Source of the DNA: Phoenix dactylifera
Lineage: Eukaryota; Streptophyta; Magnoliopsida; Arecales; Arecaceae
Direction of reading: 5' to 3'
DNA length: 64,000 nucleotides
Assembly: GCF_009389715.1 (NCBI RefSeq)
Contig: NC_052401.1
Location: 3,321,530-3,385,529, forward strand
Shown piece by piece: positions 34,328 through 64,000 of this stretch. Every line of letters begins with the position of its first letter. The stretch's first letter is position 1. The notes under the pieces are model-generated. The model ran no database searches. It saw nothing but the letters and a program-made list of their open reading frames with translations, and was not told the DNA's origin. Both the position numbers and the translations under genes were made by a program.

Positions 34328-36604
34328 TATCAAGGCTTCCCTCATTATTGATTGGACACTGAATGCATTTGAAAGTTGAGCTCATAAAGTTATAAAATTA
34401 TGATGTAGTTCAAAGAAGAAGCTTTTTTTTTTTTTTTTTGACCATTGTGTTGTACTATTAAAGTTGGAAGTTTTATTTTCAAGAAGTGTAGGCTATTATT
34501 GATCATCTTTAAATAAGGGGAGTAAACTTGAGTTTTTCTGAATTATGAAAGAAGATAAAACAGTGTGTCTATGCGCGCATATATGTAGATAAAGATGGGT
34601 TTTGCTCTAAGAGAACGATTTACTCGCTCGATTTTAACATCAATAATGAAGCATCAAAATTGAAGATTTATATTATGGTCACCAAAAAACCTAGAAGTCA
34701 AAAATTACATGTTTTACTAGTTTTTAATGTATGCATCGTGTGGATACGAAAGGGCAAAATGATATAAGCTCACGTTCTATTATGAACTAAATATCAAAAT
34801 CCATATGTTTCAGCATGTATAGATTATAATCAATAAGGTGAATTCTCAATTGAAATTATTATGCATTTTAGTATGTTGGCATAATAGAAACTGTCTACTT
34901 TTATGCCATATAATACATAATGGTCAAAATATATGATTTTTAATTTCGAGATATTTTTAATGGTATAGATAATGACCAATCAAGTAGATCTTCGATTTAG
35001 ATACTCTATTATTAATTTTGAATTCGAGAAGAGCCGCTACTCTCTCCTCTTCAGAGTATGCATACATATATACGTACATACATACATATGTATATACAAA
35101 TACATATATACATTCAAATATCTATATATATGTATATGCACATAAAAATCCCATAGGAATATATGCATATGTATATGTATATAAAAGGCCCCACAAGTAA
35201 TGGGCTATTTAATAGGGATAGCCTTCTTCCCAATAACTGCAATTCTCCAAATCCAGGTGAAAGCAAGATTTGATTGCAGATCATTTGGTACAACAGCCAA
35301 AAACTTTACCAATAGCAACTTCATTAGAAAGATCCTTTGATCATAGAAAAATATCTATACTTCTGTATATCCACGAATAGAAAACTCTAGAGTACTCATC
35401 ATTTGTTTTAAGGGTGCATTGGCCTTTATCGATATCTTCTAGTATGTATGTAATGTATGCATGCATGCATGCAGTGCTAATCACAGCCCTGCTAATGGGC
35501 CCAGACCATGGCCCTAATTTTGATGTTGATTTGGGCCAGGCTTTGGAAGCTACACGTTGCCCATCTGTGGCCGCATTGAACGAGGAGCAAGAGCCATTTC
35601 ATCCGCTATCAGTGGCAGTGGTCCATCCAATCCACGCTTAGCCGTTCTTCTTCACCTCCTTCATTCCTTTAATCGAGCAGCTGCTTTCCCGTTTGCATTC
35701 TTGTGGTTCTTCACCTTATCCTGCAGCCTCCAACTCTTACAGCCACTACCTTCTCTATGTCTATGACCTCATCATTGGTGCCCCCACCATTAGTGCCACA
35801 TTTATCAAGGACCTTTGTCTATAATTCCAGTAGATCAAGTACCTTCACTGAAAAATATTTCATAAGAATTGTTGCAAACAAGCTGAAAGTGTGCAAGAAG
35901 ATCACCTATTGGAAGCAGCACTTTTGAGTATATAGAGTTTAAGCTGCCTGTGAACTGCTGGAACTATAAGAACACTTCTTATAGGTGCAGGATTCTGAAT
36001 AGCAGCAGTTCAATTGAGTTCAACTGCTGATGGATAAACATTGATCAGAACCAGTAGAAGAAAAAAAGCACATACATAAGTAGAATTGGCATATTTCTTC
36101 ATCTGACGTTATACAAGTGACACAAAACCATACTGATTTCAGAATGGAGAAAAAGAGAACTCCCTTACTTCTCCAATGCAGCCCGTCATCCTCCATTCAT
36201 CCAGCATTGAAGCACAGGTGGAAAAGAACAAAACTTCATGATAAAAGCTGTTGGTTGTAATCACTAGCTTTTTCTAATTAGGTCAAATTATCTTGGCACT
36301 CATTTTCACAGTGCTCTTACTAGTTGTTTCCTGCTGCTCATTTAAGTTCATGGATCCATTAGAAACATCAACAAGAACAGAAATGTACATAGAACTAGAT
36401 ATGGGTCGAAAACAAGCAATAGATTCAGCATCTGCTCGACATTCTAACAGTTGGTACACAAGCCAGCCAACCACAGAGAACACACTGAAGAAAAATAAGT
36501 TCAGGCAGTGTTGCTGCAAGCAACAGTATATTAACTGCCCTTATTTGGTTCAGAAACAAGCAAAAGCAAACAGCAGTAACCGATGCAATGAAAAGGCTCA
36601 TCCT
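34328..36604. other. intergenic with simple repeats
   Basis: A 20-bp T-run lies at 34421-34439 and an ATACATA/TATATG simple repeat at 35057-35185. The stretch 35480-35930 is less AT-rich and open in several frames but resembles no family I know. The last few hundred bases are downstream of the GGP stop and may hold its 3' UTR. Confidence 0.45.
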
Positions 36605-38785
36605 TCATTGTTGAACCAGACACCCTTCTGGGAAATGGGTAGTGTCCACAGGGGTGGACTGATGTGAGGTTCTTTTATTCTCGTTTACGTCCGCATCTTC
36701 CACTTCAGCCTCCACCAATCCTATGGCTTCAAAGATATAAGCTTTCACTTCTTGAAACCTCTCTTCAGAGAGGGAGACCTCAGCCAAGAGACTCCAAGCG
36801 TAGTCCTCTGACGCCTCTTCATAATCTTTTTTCCGCTTCAGCACGATATGCCCACTGATCTCCCATACAGCAGGGTTCACTTGAGTATCCAGAATTTCCT
36901 GGCTCACCTCACCAAGAGCTTGTTTTTCAGCGTAGCACTGCACCGTTTGCGCACACGAAAGAAGACCAGCAATCAGCAAGGCTTGTATGTATTACATCAT
37001 TACATATTTACAATTATGTAAATAGGTTCAGGCATTCTTGGTAAGTTATCTTATGATTATATCTACAAAAAATTTAAAAATAGCATACTTTCACAAATTA
37101 TATATTATAATTATGTAAATACCAACTAATCAAATCATTTAACCTGACGTAATCTACTTTCGCAAGATAAAAATTGCATACTCTTGTTTGTTGCTTATGC
37201 CTATTGATCCACAACTGAGCAAGAAATTTCAGAAACATGGCCAGCATGGAAGGATCATAAAATCATGACAGAGGTGGATATGAACAGCAGGGTGACATTT
37301 ACCTGTGGGAAGAGGAAGATCCTCCTGCCTGAGTCAGAAATAAGCACATTAAATGGGATGTTGTTTTCTTGAAGACAAATGCAGGAGTTGGCTACCACAT
37401 CAGCTAGGTCCTTCAAGGTGTTGCCACCCTCATAAACCAGGCCTCTCACAGGATAATTCATCAACAGTGAGACCTTCAGACCACTATTGGCCAGGCCCTT
37501 AGCCATTGGTATCTTTTCCGTTGGGGCCTTCTCCACCGGGAAGGGCAGCGACAAGTAATAAGCCTGTCGCCATACAATCGAAAAATCATTCCTCTACCAA
37601 CATAAACTTTTTTTCTGACTTCATTATCACAAAGTGGCATACAATTCAAATAAAACAGCGAGCATAAGCAGTCAAACAATAAGAAAAGAACACATAAAGC
37701 TGGAGCAGTAACCTGGAAATGCAGGTGATTAATGGTGGCAAAGGCACCCAAACTATTGTATCCCAGCCTGAAGTAAGGGTTCCCTGCTTCTGCTGCCATG
37801 TGAAAGGCAAGCAAGAAGCTCTCGGCATCGATCCTCTGAGGCAAGCAATCGAGCAAACGAGGAATCAGCAGCACATGACCATACTCGATGGGGCTCACCT
37901 GTAACCATTAGACACATCAAACAATCTGTCGTAAAACTGGATGCATGAAAATCCATACTAACACGAATACATCAAACGATGGCATGTTACATTGATCGCG
38001 ACGACGGTGGGAGAGGTGGCTCCATCAACAGGGGCACTCTCAAAGAAGTGAGCCTTGTTGCCTCCCCCGGCCTCGAAGCGGAACAGCACCTCCTCCTGGC
38101 CAACCTTGGTGAAGTTAAACTTGGCGGGATCAAATGGCTGGAGGACACGGTCGATACGGAACTCGGTGGGGCGTTTCTTGAGGTGGCGGCCCTCGTTCAG
38201 CTGGGCAATGAACCCCTGCTCCCCAGGGATCACCTTGGTCTCGCAGGTCGTCACATCATACCGGAACAACCCCTTGCTCATTCGATCCTCCCACTACAAA
38301 CCGCCCCCCAAAAAAAATCGACAAATCAAAAATAATCACATCACCGTAACACATCACAAAGATCAAAAACAACAAAAAGATCAGATTTTGAGGGTATTCA
38401 TATATAAGAATACCTGTCCAAGCAAAAGGGAGTTGAGGAAGAAGTCGGCCAGCGGCTTCTCGGTGGCGCCCGACGGAGAATCCGGCAGCTCCGCCGCGCT
38501 CTTGAAGACATAAAGGGGAAGTTTAGAGACTGCCGACGATCCCAGGGAACGAAACCAAACACATATAGCATCAATAAAATCGCCATAAAGAAATCTCAAA
38601 ATTTCAGTAAAAAATGGATTTTGATGAAAGGACTTCGCTGATTAGATCAAGATGATGGTTTAGGGGTCTTTACCGGGCAAGCAACACTTGCCGAGGCAGT
38701 TCCGGCCGCAGCCACGGGGCTCGGCGGCGTCCTCCTGGTAGTTGGAGAGCACGGTGGGGACCCTCTTGATGGTCAGCATCTCCAT
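36605..38785 (-). CDS. VTC2: GDP-L-galactose phosphorylase
   Basis: Six exons on the minus strand: 38785-38674, 38529-38414, 38293-37991, 37898-37713, 37563-37303 and 36937-36605, all GT/AG and in phase, giving 436 residues (Arabidopsis VTC2 is about 442). It converts GDP-L-galactose and phosphate to L-galactose-1-phosphate and GDP, the committed step of plant ascorbate synthesis. The start MEMLTIKRVPTVLSNYQ, the Cys-rich CGRNCLGKCC, KLPLYVFK, GFIAQLNEGRHLKKRPTEF and SPIEYGHVLLIPR are family hallmarks. The HIT-like active site HLHFQ lies at residues 235-239, at the end of exon 4. A second ATG six bases downstream (38779) could also be used. The leader carries a conserved uORF, known in this family to give ascorbate feedback on translation. 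Whether this is VTC2 or VTC5 cannot be told. Confidence 0.96.
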
Positions 38786-38970
38786 ATAGCCTTATAGAGC
38801 ACGTAGATAAGAAAGCAGAGAAGGGGAATAGTTGGTCGATTACGAGAAGGGAAGGAGGAGCGGGGCAGCTAGATGACCGCCGCCTGCAAGGAAGAGGAGG
38901 TCGGAGGGGCTTCCGCCGGCGGAGGGGAGGGCTCCGCGGCCTCCGTGTAGGGCGGGGCTGCTCTTCTTGT

Positions 38971-39117
38971 CTAAGAGGAGGCGTAGGGCCACGCCGGCAG
39001 CCCGGCGGTGCTCCACTCGAGGGTGATGGTGGCGGGGGATGAGGCGGCGGTGGGTTGCCCACCGGCCGGCTCCAAGGCTAGCCGTGGTGGCCCAACTCGG
39101 AATCCCTTCGATTCGAT
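38971..39117 (-). promoter_or_regulatory. uORF in the GGP 5' leader without an ATG
   Basis: In the minus-strand leader a frame stays open from after a TAA at about 39205-39203 to a TAG at 38971-38973. It includes KGFRVGPPRLALEPAG and ends TLEWSTAGLPAWPYASS. GGP leaders are known to carry a conserved non-AUG uORF (ACG in published cases) that represses translation when ascorbate is high, and this frame is the obvious counterpart. It contains no in-frame ATG and, as I read it, no in-frame ACG. The left limit given is an ATC codon, one of several near-cognate candidates. The stop lies about 185 bases before the main ATG. Confidence 0.7.
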
Positions 39118-39199
39118 CGAGCTCTCGTTGCTTCGCGCTCGCTTCCTCGCCGCCCGTCTCTTGCTTGGAAGTGAGAGAGGGAAGGGGGTCTTGCGTTCG

Positions 39200-39206
39200 T
39201 TTTATA
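39200..39206 (-). promoter_or_regulatory. TATA box of the GGP gene
   Basis: TATAAAA on the minus strand, within CTCTATAAAACG. It implies transcription starting near 39170 and a leader of about 385 bases that contains the uORF. Confidence 0.6.
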
Positions 39207-39289
39207 GAGAAGAGAGGGAGGTTGGTTTGGGCTTGGATTTGTTGGACTCTGGTGGGCCCAAATTGCCCTTTTCAATAATATTTTAATTA

Positions 39290-41219
39290 TTGTTGTATGC
39301 AGGACAAAGTATAACATGCTATGAAATTACCAACCCAATACCTTTTCTTTGTTTCCAAGAATGCCATTGAAAAAAAAAAGAATGCCATTGAATATATTAT
39401 TAGTAAATACTGATAAAATGAATGTACTATAAGAATTTAGTATTTGGTGGCAATTAGTATTCTGTGGAACTATGAGTCATGACTTTAGCTAGTTAAATAT
39501 TCCATAATACAAGAATTTTTTTATAAGATTTTTCAAATCATCAGCTTCAACATTCAAATTTGAGTAGTATTTTAAATTTTTTAACGCCGATGATTTTGCT
39601 CTCTTTCTCTCTCTATGGTCTTTTGGATTATTTTTCTTTTAAAATATAAATTATTGCTGCAAGATTTCAACTCAAAATATTAAAAATTGTATTTTTTTTA
39701 AACATCCAAATATTATCTTAAATGAAAAAAAAATGTTCGATCATCATTGAAATAATGAAAAGCTATGTTTAATGGATTTATGCTAGATTTGCTATGCATA
39801 CTGGCTCTATTTTGTTGCAATCCAAATTACTTTATATACTCAATTTGGTTCGTTGATATTTAAATGAAATTATCTATTTTAATACTTAATTTTATTATTA
39901 AATTATTATTTGGTCTATCTCTTCTAATTAATGGACTTATCTTGACACAAAACAAATAGGTAAGAAACATGCTCTTTTGCTTTTATATAATTTGAAAAAT
40001 ATTTTATAATATTTGAAATGGGAGATTTTTTTTTTGCTTGGTTTAGACATCAAAAAAAAAAAAAGCCCAACAAAGTTGGGTAAATAGACTTTTTCAAGTT
40101 TATGACTATATTTATTTATGAACCAAATCCAATCGAACTGAACTGATGAGCAATTTTCTGTAATACTCATCTTAAACTATTTTTTTATCTCCAAAAAAAA
40201 ACTATTTTTTTTTTGCTACATATATACCAAAAATGGTTCTTGATTTCAATTCACTTTTCATCTGTTTCAATTATCAAATTTTTTCTTTCATATATGATGT
40301 CTTTCTTATTTAAAGGACTAATTGTCAATTATTTCTAATGAAAGAAGTTAGGAGGTCAAGATATAGTAATCTCTAAAAATTACAAGAAAGTTTGAAAATA
40401 AGTTGTTCCTCAAGCAATGAAAAAACAAATGATAAACAAGAGAAATATTTATTCATACTATGTTAGTGTTGAATTTCGAGAGAGTGTCCAACTATCTATG
40501 GAACCCACAGGCCAAAAGATGGAATTAATCTAAAATTTAGTTGTTTCATTTTCGCTACGTTTATCTCACCAGTATATTCAAGCACTCTTAGCCTCTTGGT
40601 ACAACATAACCCAAAGATTACCATTTTCAAATTTTGTCACACTCAAGGCTATCTTGGGAAGTTCATCCAAAGACATGAGCTTATTTTATACAACATGGTG
40701 ACATCACTGGACGTTTAAAAAGAAAAAAAGAGACAGGTTTCTACCTTTGAGAGATCCCAACCAAATCTTTGGGAAAAAAATATATTTTAGGAACAGTAGC
40801 ATGTGGACGCTGGGGATCCAATGAGGTGTGAGTGCGTCTGAGGACGGTAAACGTGGCGGCTTCCTCCCCACTCACGTCTTTTGTTTGTATATCCCGTGGT
40901 CCTTGAGCACCTTTAGATTTTTCTCTGCCTCCATTTCTTCTTTTCTTTTTTTTGTTTTGTTTTTTCAGAAGTCCGTACAATCCTCCCCAGGAATCCAATG
41001 GTGTCCTTTCATAATTGATACCGCTTGGGTAAGATCTTGAAGGATTTTAATCACATTTAGCTGTTCTTGAATCTACTTCACTCTAGGGACTAAGCAAGAG
41101 AAAATTCAGATCAAATGGTATAAAATAAACAGGACCCAGGGATGGAGTGTGAAAAATTATATAGAAAAGCAGCATTAAACAAATGCAGATAAGTCGGATG
41201 CATGATGAAATCAAGAACT

Positions 41220-41251
<32 letters not shown>

Positions 41252-43450
41252 TACAGCGTGACCAAGGGGTTCCAGGAATGAGGGATAGATGTGATACAAC
41301 AAATCAACAATGTCTGCCTCACATGATAAATATTCTCAATCCAAAACAAGAATATTATATGTCCTGCCCATTTGGATGCAACTATCCTTCATGAAATGGA
41401 TGAGATAGGCTTTATTTCTTGTCCATACTGGCTCCATGAGACCAAATTCTGTCTACAATTCTTGAGAGAACTGTTGCTCAGTCGCAGCAAACAATATCAA
41501 AATACCCCCATGTCATAACCAAAACAAAAACAGGGAATATTGCAAGAATAACAATCCCATCCATGCTAAAAAAAAAATTACTCTATTTTCGCTTTATGAT
41601 CAAGACTCTCTAGTTTTGGCTGGTGTGGACATGGAATTGTTAGCCAAAATGCCTAATAAATGGCTGTGGTAGACCTCAACAAGCATGAGTGGTGCAGAAA
41701 AGTTCTTCGAGGTGAACCGATTGGTTTTGGCGGTGGGTTGCATTCAGAAGACCATGGATTCATGACTTGGTCATTGGTTCCTGCTAGCATTTGGTCTCCT
41801 CTAGTTTGAGGTCCCTGTCCAAAATGTTCCAATTGATCAGACTTCCTTAATATTCTTGACAAGGCCAGCTGACAACCATAAGAGAGAGAGAGAGGGACAT
41901 GAATCATGAGAATTTCAGGACCGTAAGTTGAGCTGCCCTTTCTCATGGTCCTTAAGCAGCCAGATCCATGACTTCAAGTGGATTTTACAGTCGAGGTAGG
42001 GCTACTTGCGGGTGCATTTACGACAGCATGATGACATTAACCTTTTTTTTTATTTCTTGGTTTTCATGTGGGACTAAATTACTTGCCTCACAAGAACTTG
42101 AAAGGTCATAACTAAAAAGAGATACGTCAAAAAGGGAAAAGAACATCCTCCCTAAGCCTGATCAGAGTGAATGCGGATACCAAACTTGTCCAACTCATAC
42201 CATCTAGATTCTTGTATAGGCAAAAATAATGGTGACATCTATGGCTGAAAGATTGTTAATTCTACCAGCCCAGGATAAGAGAAAGAAACTCTATTAAAAT
42301 GCTTTTGTTGCACGTTAAACAGATCTTGCGATACCAATTTTCTATTTTTCCAGAGGAAAGTATTTGAATAATTTATTGGAAACTGAAGAGTCAAGCTAAT
42401 TGTAATCCCTCGTTTTTATTTTTTCATATGTCTGACATAATATTCTGAACAAGATTCCAGGATCTAAGCAGCTCGTGGTGAAGGCACAACCACATGCCCA
42501 CGCCACACTAGTCAAAGGACCTGCGGCTAACCGGCCAATTTGATAGTCCCCAATAATTGATACAAAAGATCTGAGCTTGATCCTAACCTCACTCTAGTAT
42601 TCAGCTGGTGTTTAATTTAGAAAGTATAGAGCACCCAATGCAACAATTACTCTTTAGCCCAACAAAAAAAAGGAAGGAAGGAAGGAAAGGAAGAAGAAAA
42701 AAGAAAGAAGACAATATGATCGATGGTCATCTTCCAAATGATTTTGCATGAAGAATGGGAAAAAACTGACAACTAAATGGCATATCTGAATGAATGCACT
42801 GAAAAAGCTCAAATACAACTCTATCTTAATGCAATATAATCAGAACATGGCAAATGATTGTAAGAAGTGCACCAAAGAAAAAGATATCAGAGTAGAGATA
42901 ATCCTACCCAAAATTTTGATGCTTCAGCCCACACAACAGAGCAAAAAGGAACACCACAATTTAAAGTGCAACTGAGTCGCAGGTTGCAAAGAACAAATGC
43001 AACAAAAATAGTGCATTTCAGGATGGTCTCAATTGCATATAATTATGGCAGCTCTCTCCTTTGGCACCTAAAAAAAATATCAATGTTCAGTGTGAGTGTA
43101 AATGCCCAAACTTTGCTTCAGAGAAGCAATACTTCTTTAGCTTGCCCAGAGTAGTCACCAACACAATGATTCTGCAACTTTAATAACCAAAACAAAGTCA
43201 TGGAAACACTGCCTCGCAACTTCTATAGTTCACCCATCAATAGAAATAAGAATGCATCTCCTTATGAAAACAAGCATTGTTGGTGAATATTATACATAGT
43301 TTATACATAGTATCCTGAAATCCAAATCAAAGTATGCAAGGCTAACTGGAGAATTCCAAGCAAAAAGTGAAACAACAAAAGAAATGTTCCAAGGAATCAT
43401 AAAAATAAAGCAAAGATGTCAATGAGCACAGACTGGAAGCAGCTGGGCCT
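39290..43450. other. long intergenic region with low-complexity tracts
   Basis: No gene is supported. It holds poly-A/T-rich stretches at 39480-40330, a palindromic (TAA)n(TTA)n tract at 41219-41251 and a GGAA purine tract at 42661-42711. The minus-strand frame at 41653-41946 is open for 97 codons and includes NPWSSECNPPPKPIGSPRR, but I recognise no family and no splice partners. Confidence 0.45.
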
Positions 43451-44078
43451 TTTTTTTTTTTTTCAAAATCACCAAGTGCTTCATTACATTTCTGCCAAGA
43501 ATTGAATGCACAAATGTTTTCAGGTATCTCATAACCTCAAAGCTATGTTTGTTCACAAATCACAGCTATGACCAGGGAAAACTTTTACAATTCAGACAAG
43601 AATCAACTGGGCTCCTTGTACACATGCCGTCTCCGTGGCCCTCTTTTGTCCATTTGACATCAAATTAACCTCTTCTGTACAGTCACTGACAATTAAATCT
43701 CTTTTCTTTTGAATATCTCATATATGCTAACCTTTATATCTACAACAATGTGGGAATGCAGCTCTCAGTTACAGATCACAGAAACAATGTCACCACTTGC
43801 AATTTAGTCTTGTATGCTTCCGTCTAGAATCTGCCAAAGATTAAACAACTTCATCTCCCACAAGACTTGCAATGCAACTTTCATTCAAGGAAGTCACCAC
43901 GTAAGACCAAAGTGTCAGAGGTGCTGAGTTATTGACATTAAACCACTTGATCAGGCTCAAAAAACCCCTCTCTATAGAAACCAAACTTCCTTTGGCCTAA
44001 CATCCTTCTGTAGGTTTGCTTTTTATGAAGGAGAAAAAAGCAAATCGGCAAGAAGAACCTGTAATAGATGAAAGCACC
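43451..44078 (-). other. probable 3' UTR and downstream flank of PI4K beta
   Basis: Directly downstream of the PI4K stop on the minus strand. No coding signal is seen; a T-run lies at 43450-43463. The cleavage site is not defined. Confidence 0.4.
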
Positions 44079-61706
<17,628 letters not shown>

Positions 61707-64000
61707 CTAAGCACAAAGTGAGCAGTAAGGAAGCACGCATATAGATCAAAACAAGTGCCCAAGGCACAACAGAAACATCAGCATAATCTATTTTAAATTG
61801 TTTCAGTATAATCTGCTTATAATGGGACCTTATATTTTCAAAAGCAGGCAATCATGTCATAGTACTACAGTAGTATGACAATAATGACAAAATGTGGTGA
61901 CAAGTATGACATGTAAGGATCATGCAATCACAAAATTTTTGAGGTTATTCTTCAAAAGCATGACATATAAGGATCATGCATTATTCTTGAGGTTATTTAA
62001 TAGGTGAGAATTACATGATAGGAGATATCTTCTGCAATAAAATTTTAGATGAGAGTTGGGGAAGAGAATAATAAAAACAAAATACTTCATTTAGAATTCT
62101 AAAATCATTCTAACATTCAAATTCAACTTGCCAACATGTTTGCCATCTTGTTTGTGATTGCCTATTACCGTCCTATAATGTATAAAGCTATCACATCAAA
62201 GGCTCTTTTGCTGTAAAAAGTCTAATCAAGAAACTTGTAAAGCACAACATTGAAAAGCTGTGAAGAACTGGTAGGTGTTGAGTACCTGAAAGGCATCAAA
62301 TTTTAGCTCATTTATCAATATAGAATATGAAAAATAGGCCTTCTAAATAATCTACGTCAAAATAACTGAAGATCATATTATAGGGTTAATGGATTATCTC
62401 CAGTATGCGATGACATGATTGACATGGAGTTGGGATTCTGTAAAGCATGCAATCTCTTGGGTTCTCTTCGACTACATATGTAATTGAACGAGTTTAATCA
62501 GCACATGATGATATATAAAATTAAGGAATTATGCAAAATATAGGTCATTAACGATAAAAAAATCAAGCATTTCCAAGTGCATGATTAGGAATCAATAATT
62601 AGAAAAAGGAAAGATGACATAGTAGTATAGTTACATGTTCAGCGTAGGAAACATCTGATCCTGCAGAATGCTAATAAGGTTATGCCCAAGGTTTTAAATA
62701 CCAGTGGGACAGCAGGGCTTTTCAACATCCCGACTATTGAGACAAGGCACCATCCCGACTGTCAGGAACAAACGAGCTGGAAAATGCTCTGGGACAAAAT
62801 GGGACATCAGCTGTGCCAAGTGTCGAGATGTGGGAAATCCCATTCCACAAAATAATGGGGATGGCCCCATTCCATAGTATTTAAAACCATGGTTGTGCCT
62901 GATGCATCTAAAATAGATCCTTTCATGACATATGGATTGCCCTTATCAGAGTTTTCACAGAAATGATATGTTGATACACATCTTCAAGGTTATAAATATT
63001 AGAGCAAATCTCTACTCAAAAAATGTGCTGCCTTATGAAACTTATATTCTAGAGATTTGTGCTCAAGATAGTGCAATTTTCATAAAAGAACTGCTTCCTG
63101 TATACTCTTTCATGAGGTTCCCATCCCCTCATGCTTCTCTAAATAACAAAATTTGTCGGATCAAAATGGAAATCTATTTCCATAAAAGACCTCTTTGTAG
63201 TGGGCTAGAAGAAAGTTTTATTCACAGAGAAAGAACAAAAGAAAAGCCACAATCATCTAACTGGTGACTGAGAATCAATGACCGATGTAAACAGTTAACT
63301 AAAGTGCCCCTTACAAAGGCACCATATACAACATGTATATTTCACAAATAGACTCGCCATCTACAAAGGTACAATAAAAAAGGTGTGCTTGCAAAATATC
63401 CACTAATCTGCACAAAAGATTATGAAATATCTTCTATTTCATCTATCTTAATCTCTCACGAAATGGCCCATGTAGATTTTAGAATTAAAGAAACACCAAC
63501 AAAAAAAAGCTACAAAGCATGGCAAAGATTCCTAGGCTAGAACCAAGATAAATGCACAATCTCAAGAACACACAATGATTGATAAGAAAAATAAAGAAGC
63601 AAATGATCGATAAACTCATCCACATCCATGTCATGTAAGGTATGAATATGTGGACTTTCAGTTTATAAGACGTGCAGCATTCAAAAGTGAAGAATGACAA
63701 GGATTCTCTCGACGGAAAAGGGATTTCTTGAAGATTACTCGGGCCATCCAACTCCTAGGCATTCCATGGATCATCATCTTGTAGTTTTATGATAATTAAT
63801 CAAAGGATTTAGCATGCGAATTTGATTTGTAATGAACAAAGTCTCTTGTACAGACAATCATTGATAAGTCATGTTCAGAAAACAATGGCAACAATTCCTG
63901 AATTTTGTAGAGAACAAGCAAACTAAGAACTTCAGAAATCACAGGGAACAACAGGAGAACCAACTAGTGATCTTATGATCTTATGGAACAATCAGAATAG
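61707..64000 (-). other. PI4K beta intron running off the window
   Basis: No exon of the N-terminal kinase region was found here by eye, so this appears to be intron. It contains a CAAGGTT-family element at 62687-62891 and a short duplication of ATGACATRTAAGGATCATGCA near 61910 and 61965. Confidence 0.6.
62687..62891. mobile_element. CAAGGTT-family MITE (205 bp) with 8-bp target duplication
   Basis: Ends are CAAGGTTTTAAATAC and GTATTTAAAACCATG, inverted copies at 14 of 15 positions. Flanks GTTATGCC (62679-62686) and GTTGTGCC (62892-62899) match at seven of eight. The interior repeats GGGAC/GTCCC-like words (GTGGGAC, ATCCCGAC, GGGACAAAATGGGAC, GGGAAATCCC). No ORF is present. Confidence 0.8.

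Noticed and set aside
35414-35927. Run of open plus-strand frames with Pro/Ser/Leu-rich text
   Set aside because: No family resemblance, no start context and no splice structure; probably old transposon sequence.
38670-39062. 130-codon Pro/Arg-rich ATG frame over the GGP leader and first exon
   Set aside because: It overlaps the true first exon in another frame; its composition reflects GC-rich leader DNA. It could act as an overlapping uORF, but its ATG is in a different frame from the conserved uORF.

Overview
The window is plant nuclear DNA, almost certainly from a monocot and most likely a palm (inference from SEUSS and thioredoxin wording, repeat style and large repeat-filled introns; no search was possible). 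It is AT-rich and intron-rich, with many short non-autonomous transposable elements. Five genes can be modelled with canonical GT/AG splice sites and consistent phases, and there is one decayed gene.

Layout. 1-6.2 kb: AT-rich intergenic DNA with MITE-like inverted repeats, then a 68-bp GA array. 6.48-7.44 kb (+): a two-exon plastid thioredoxin m. 9.0-20.6 kb (-): the co-regulator SEUSS, nine coding exons, with a 6-kb intron carrying a 761-bp tandem duplication and several elements. 20.7-31.6 kb: a repeat zone with a three-unit tandem repeat, two TA arrays, a complete 600-bp TRIM retroelement with target-site duplication, a BTB/POZ-like pseudogene split by a 2.26-kb LTR-like insertion, a second probable solo LTR and a tRNA-derived SINE. 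31.9-33.0 kb (+): a three-exon gene for a 96-residue protein I cannot name securely, with two G-boxes and a TATA box upstream. 33.9-34.3 kb: a second TRIM on the minus strand. 36.6-39.2 kb (-): GDP-L-galactose phosphorylase (VTC2/GGP), six exons, with a 5'-leader uORF that lacks an ATG. 44.1-61.7 kb and beyond the right edge (-): the 615 C-terminal residues of a type III phosphatidylinositol 4-kinase beta.

The genes have unrelated jobs (plastid redox, floral transcription co-regulation, ascorbate synthesis, trans-Golgi phosphoinositide signalling); there is no cluster or operon. The most interesting non-coding signals are a family of small hAT-like elements with CAAGGTT ends and 8-bp target duplications whose interiors are filled with private short motifs, the GGP uORF without an ACG or ATG start, a frameshift at the SEUSS C-terminus, and two compact TRIMs. 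Exon borders were set by eye from splice consensus, reading phase and recall of the protein families; no alignments were run.
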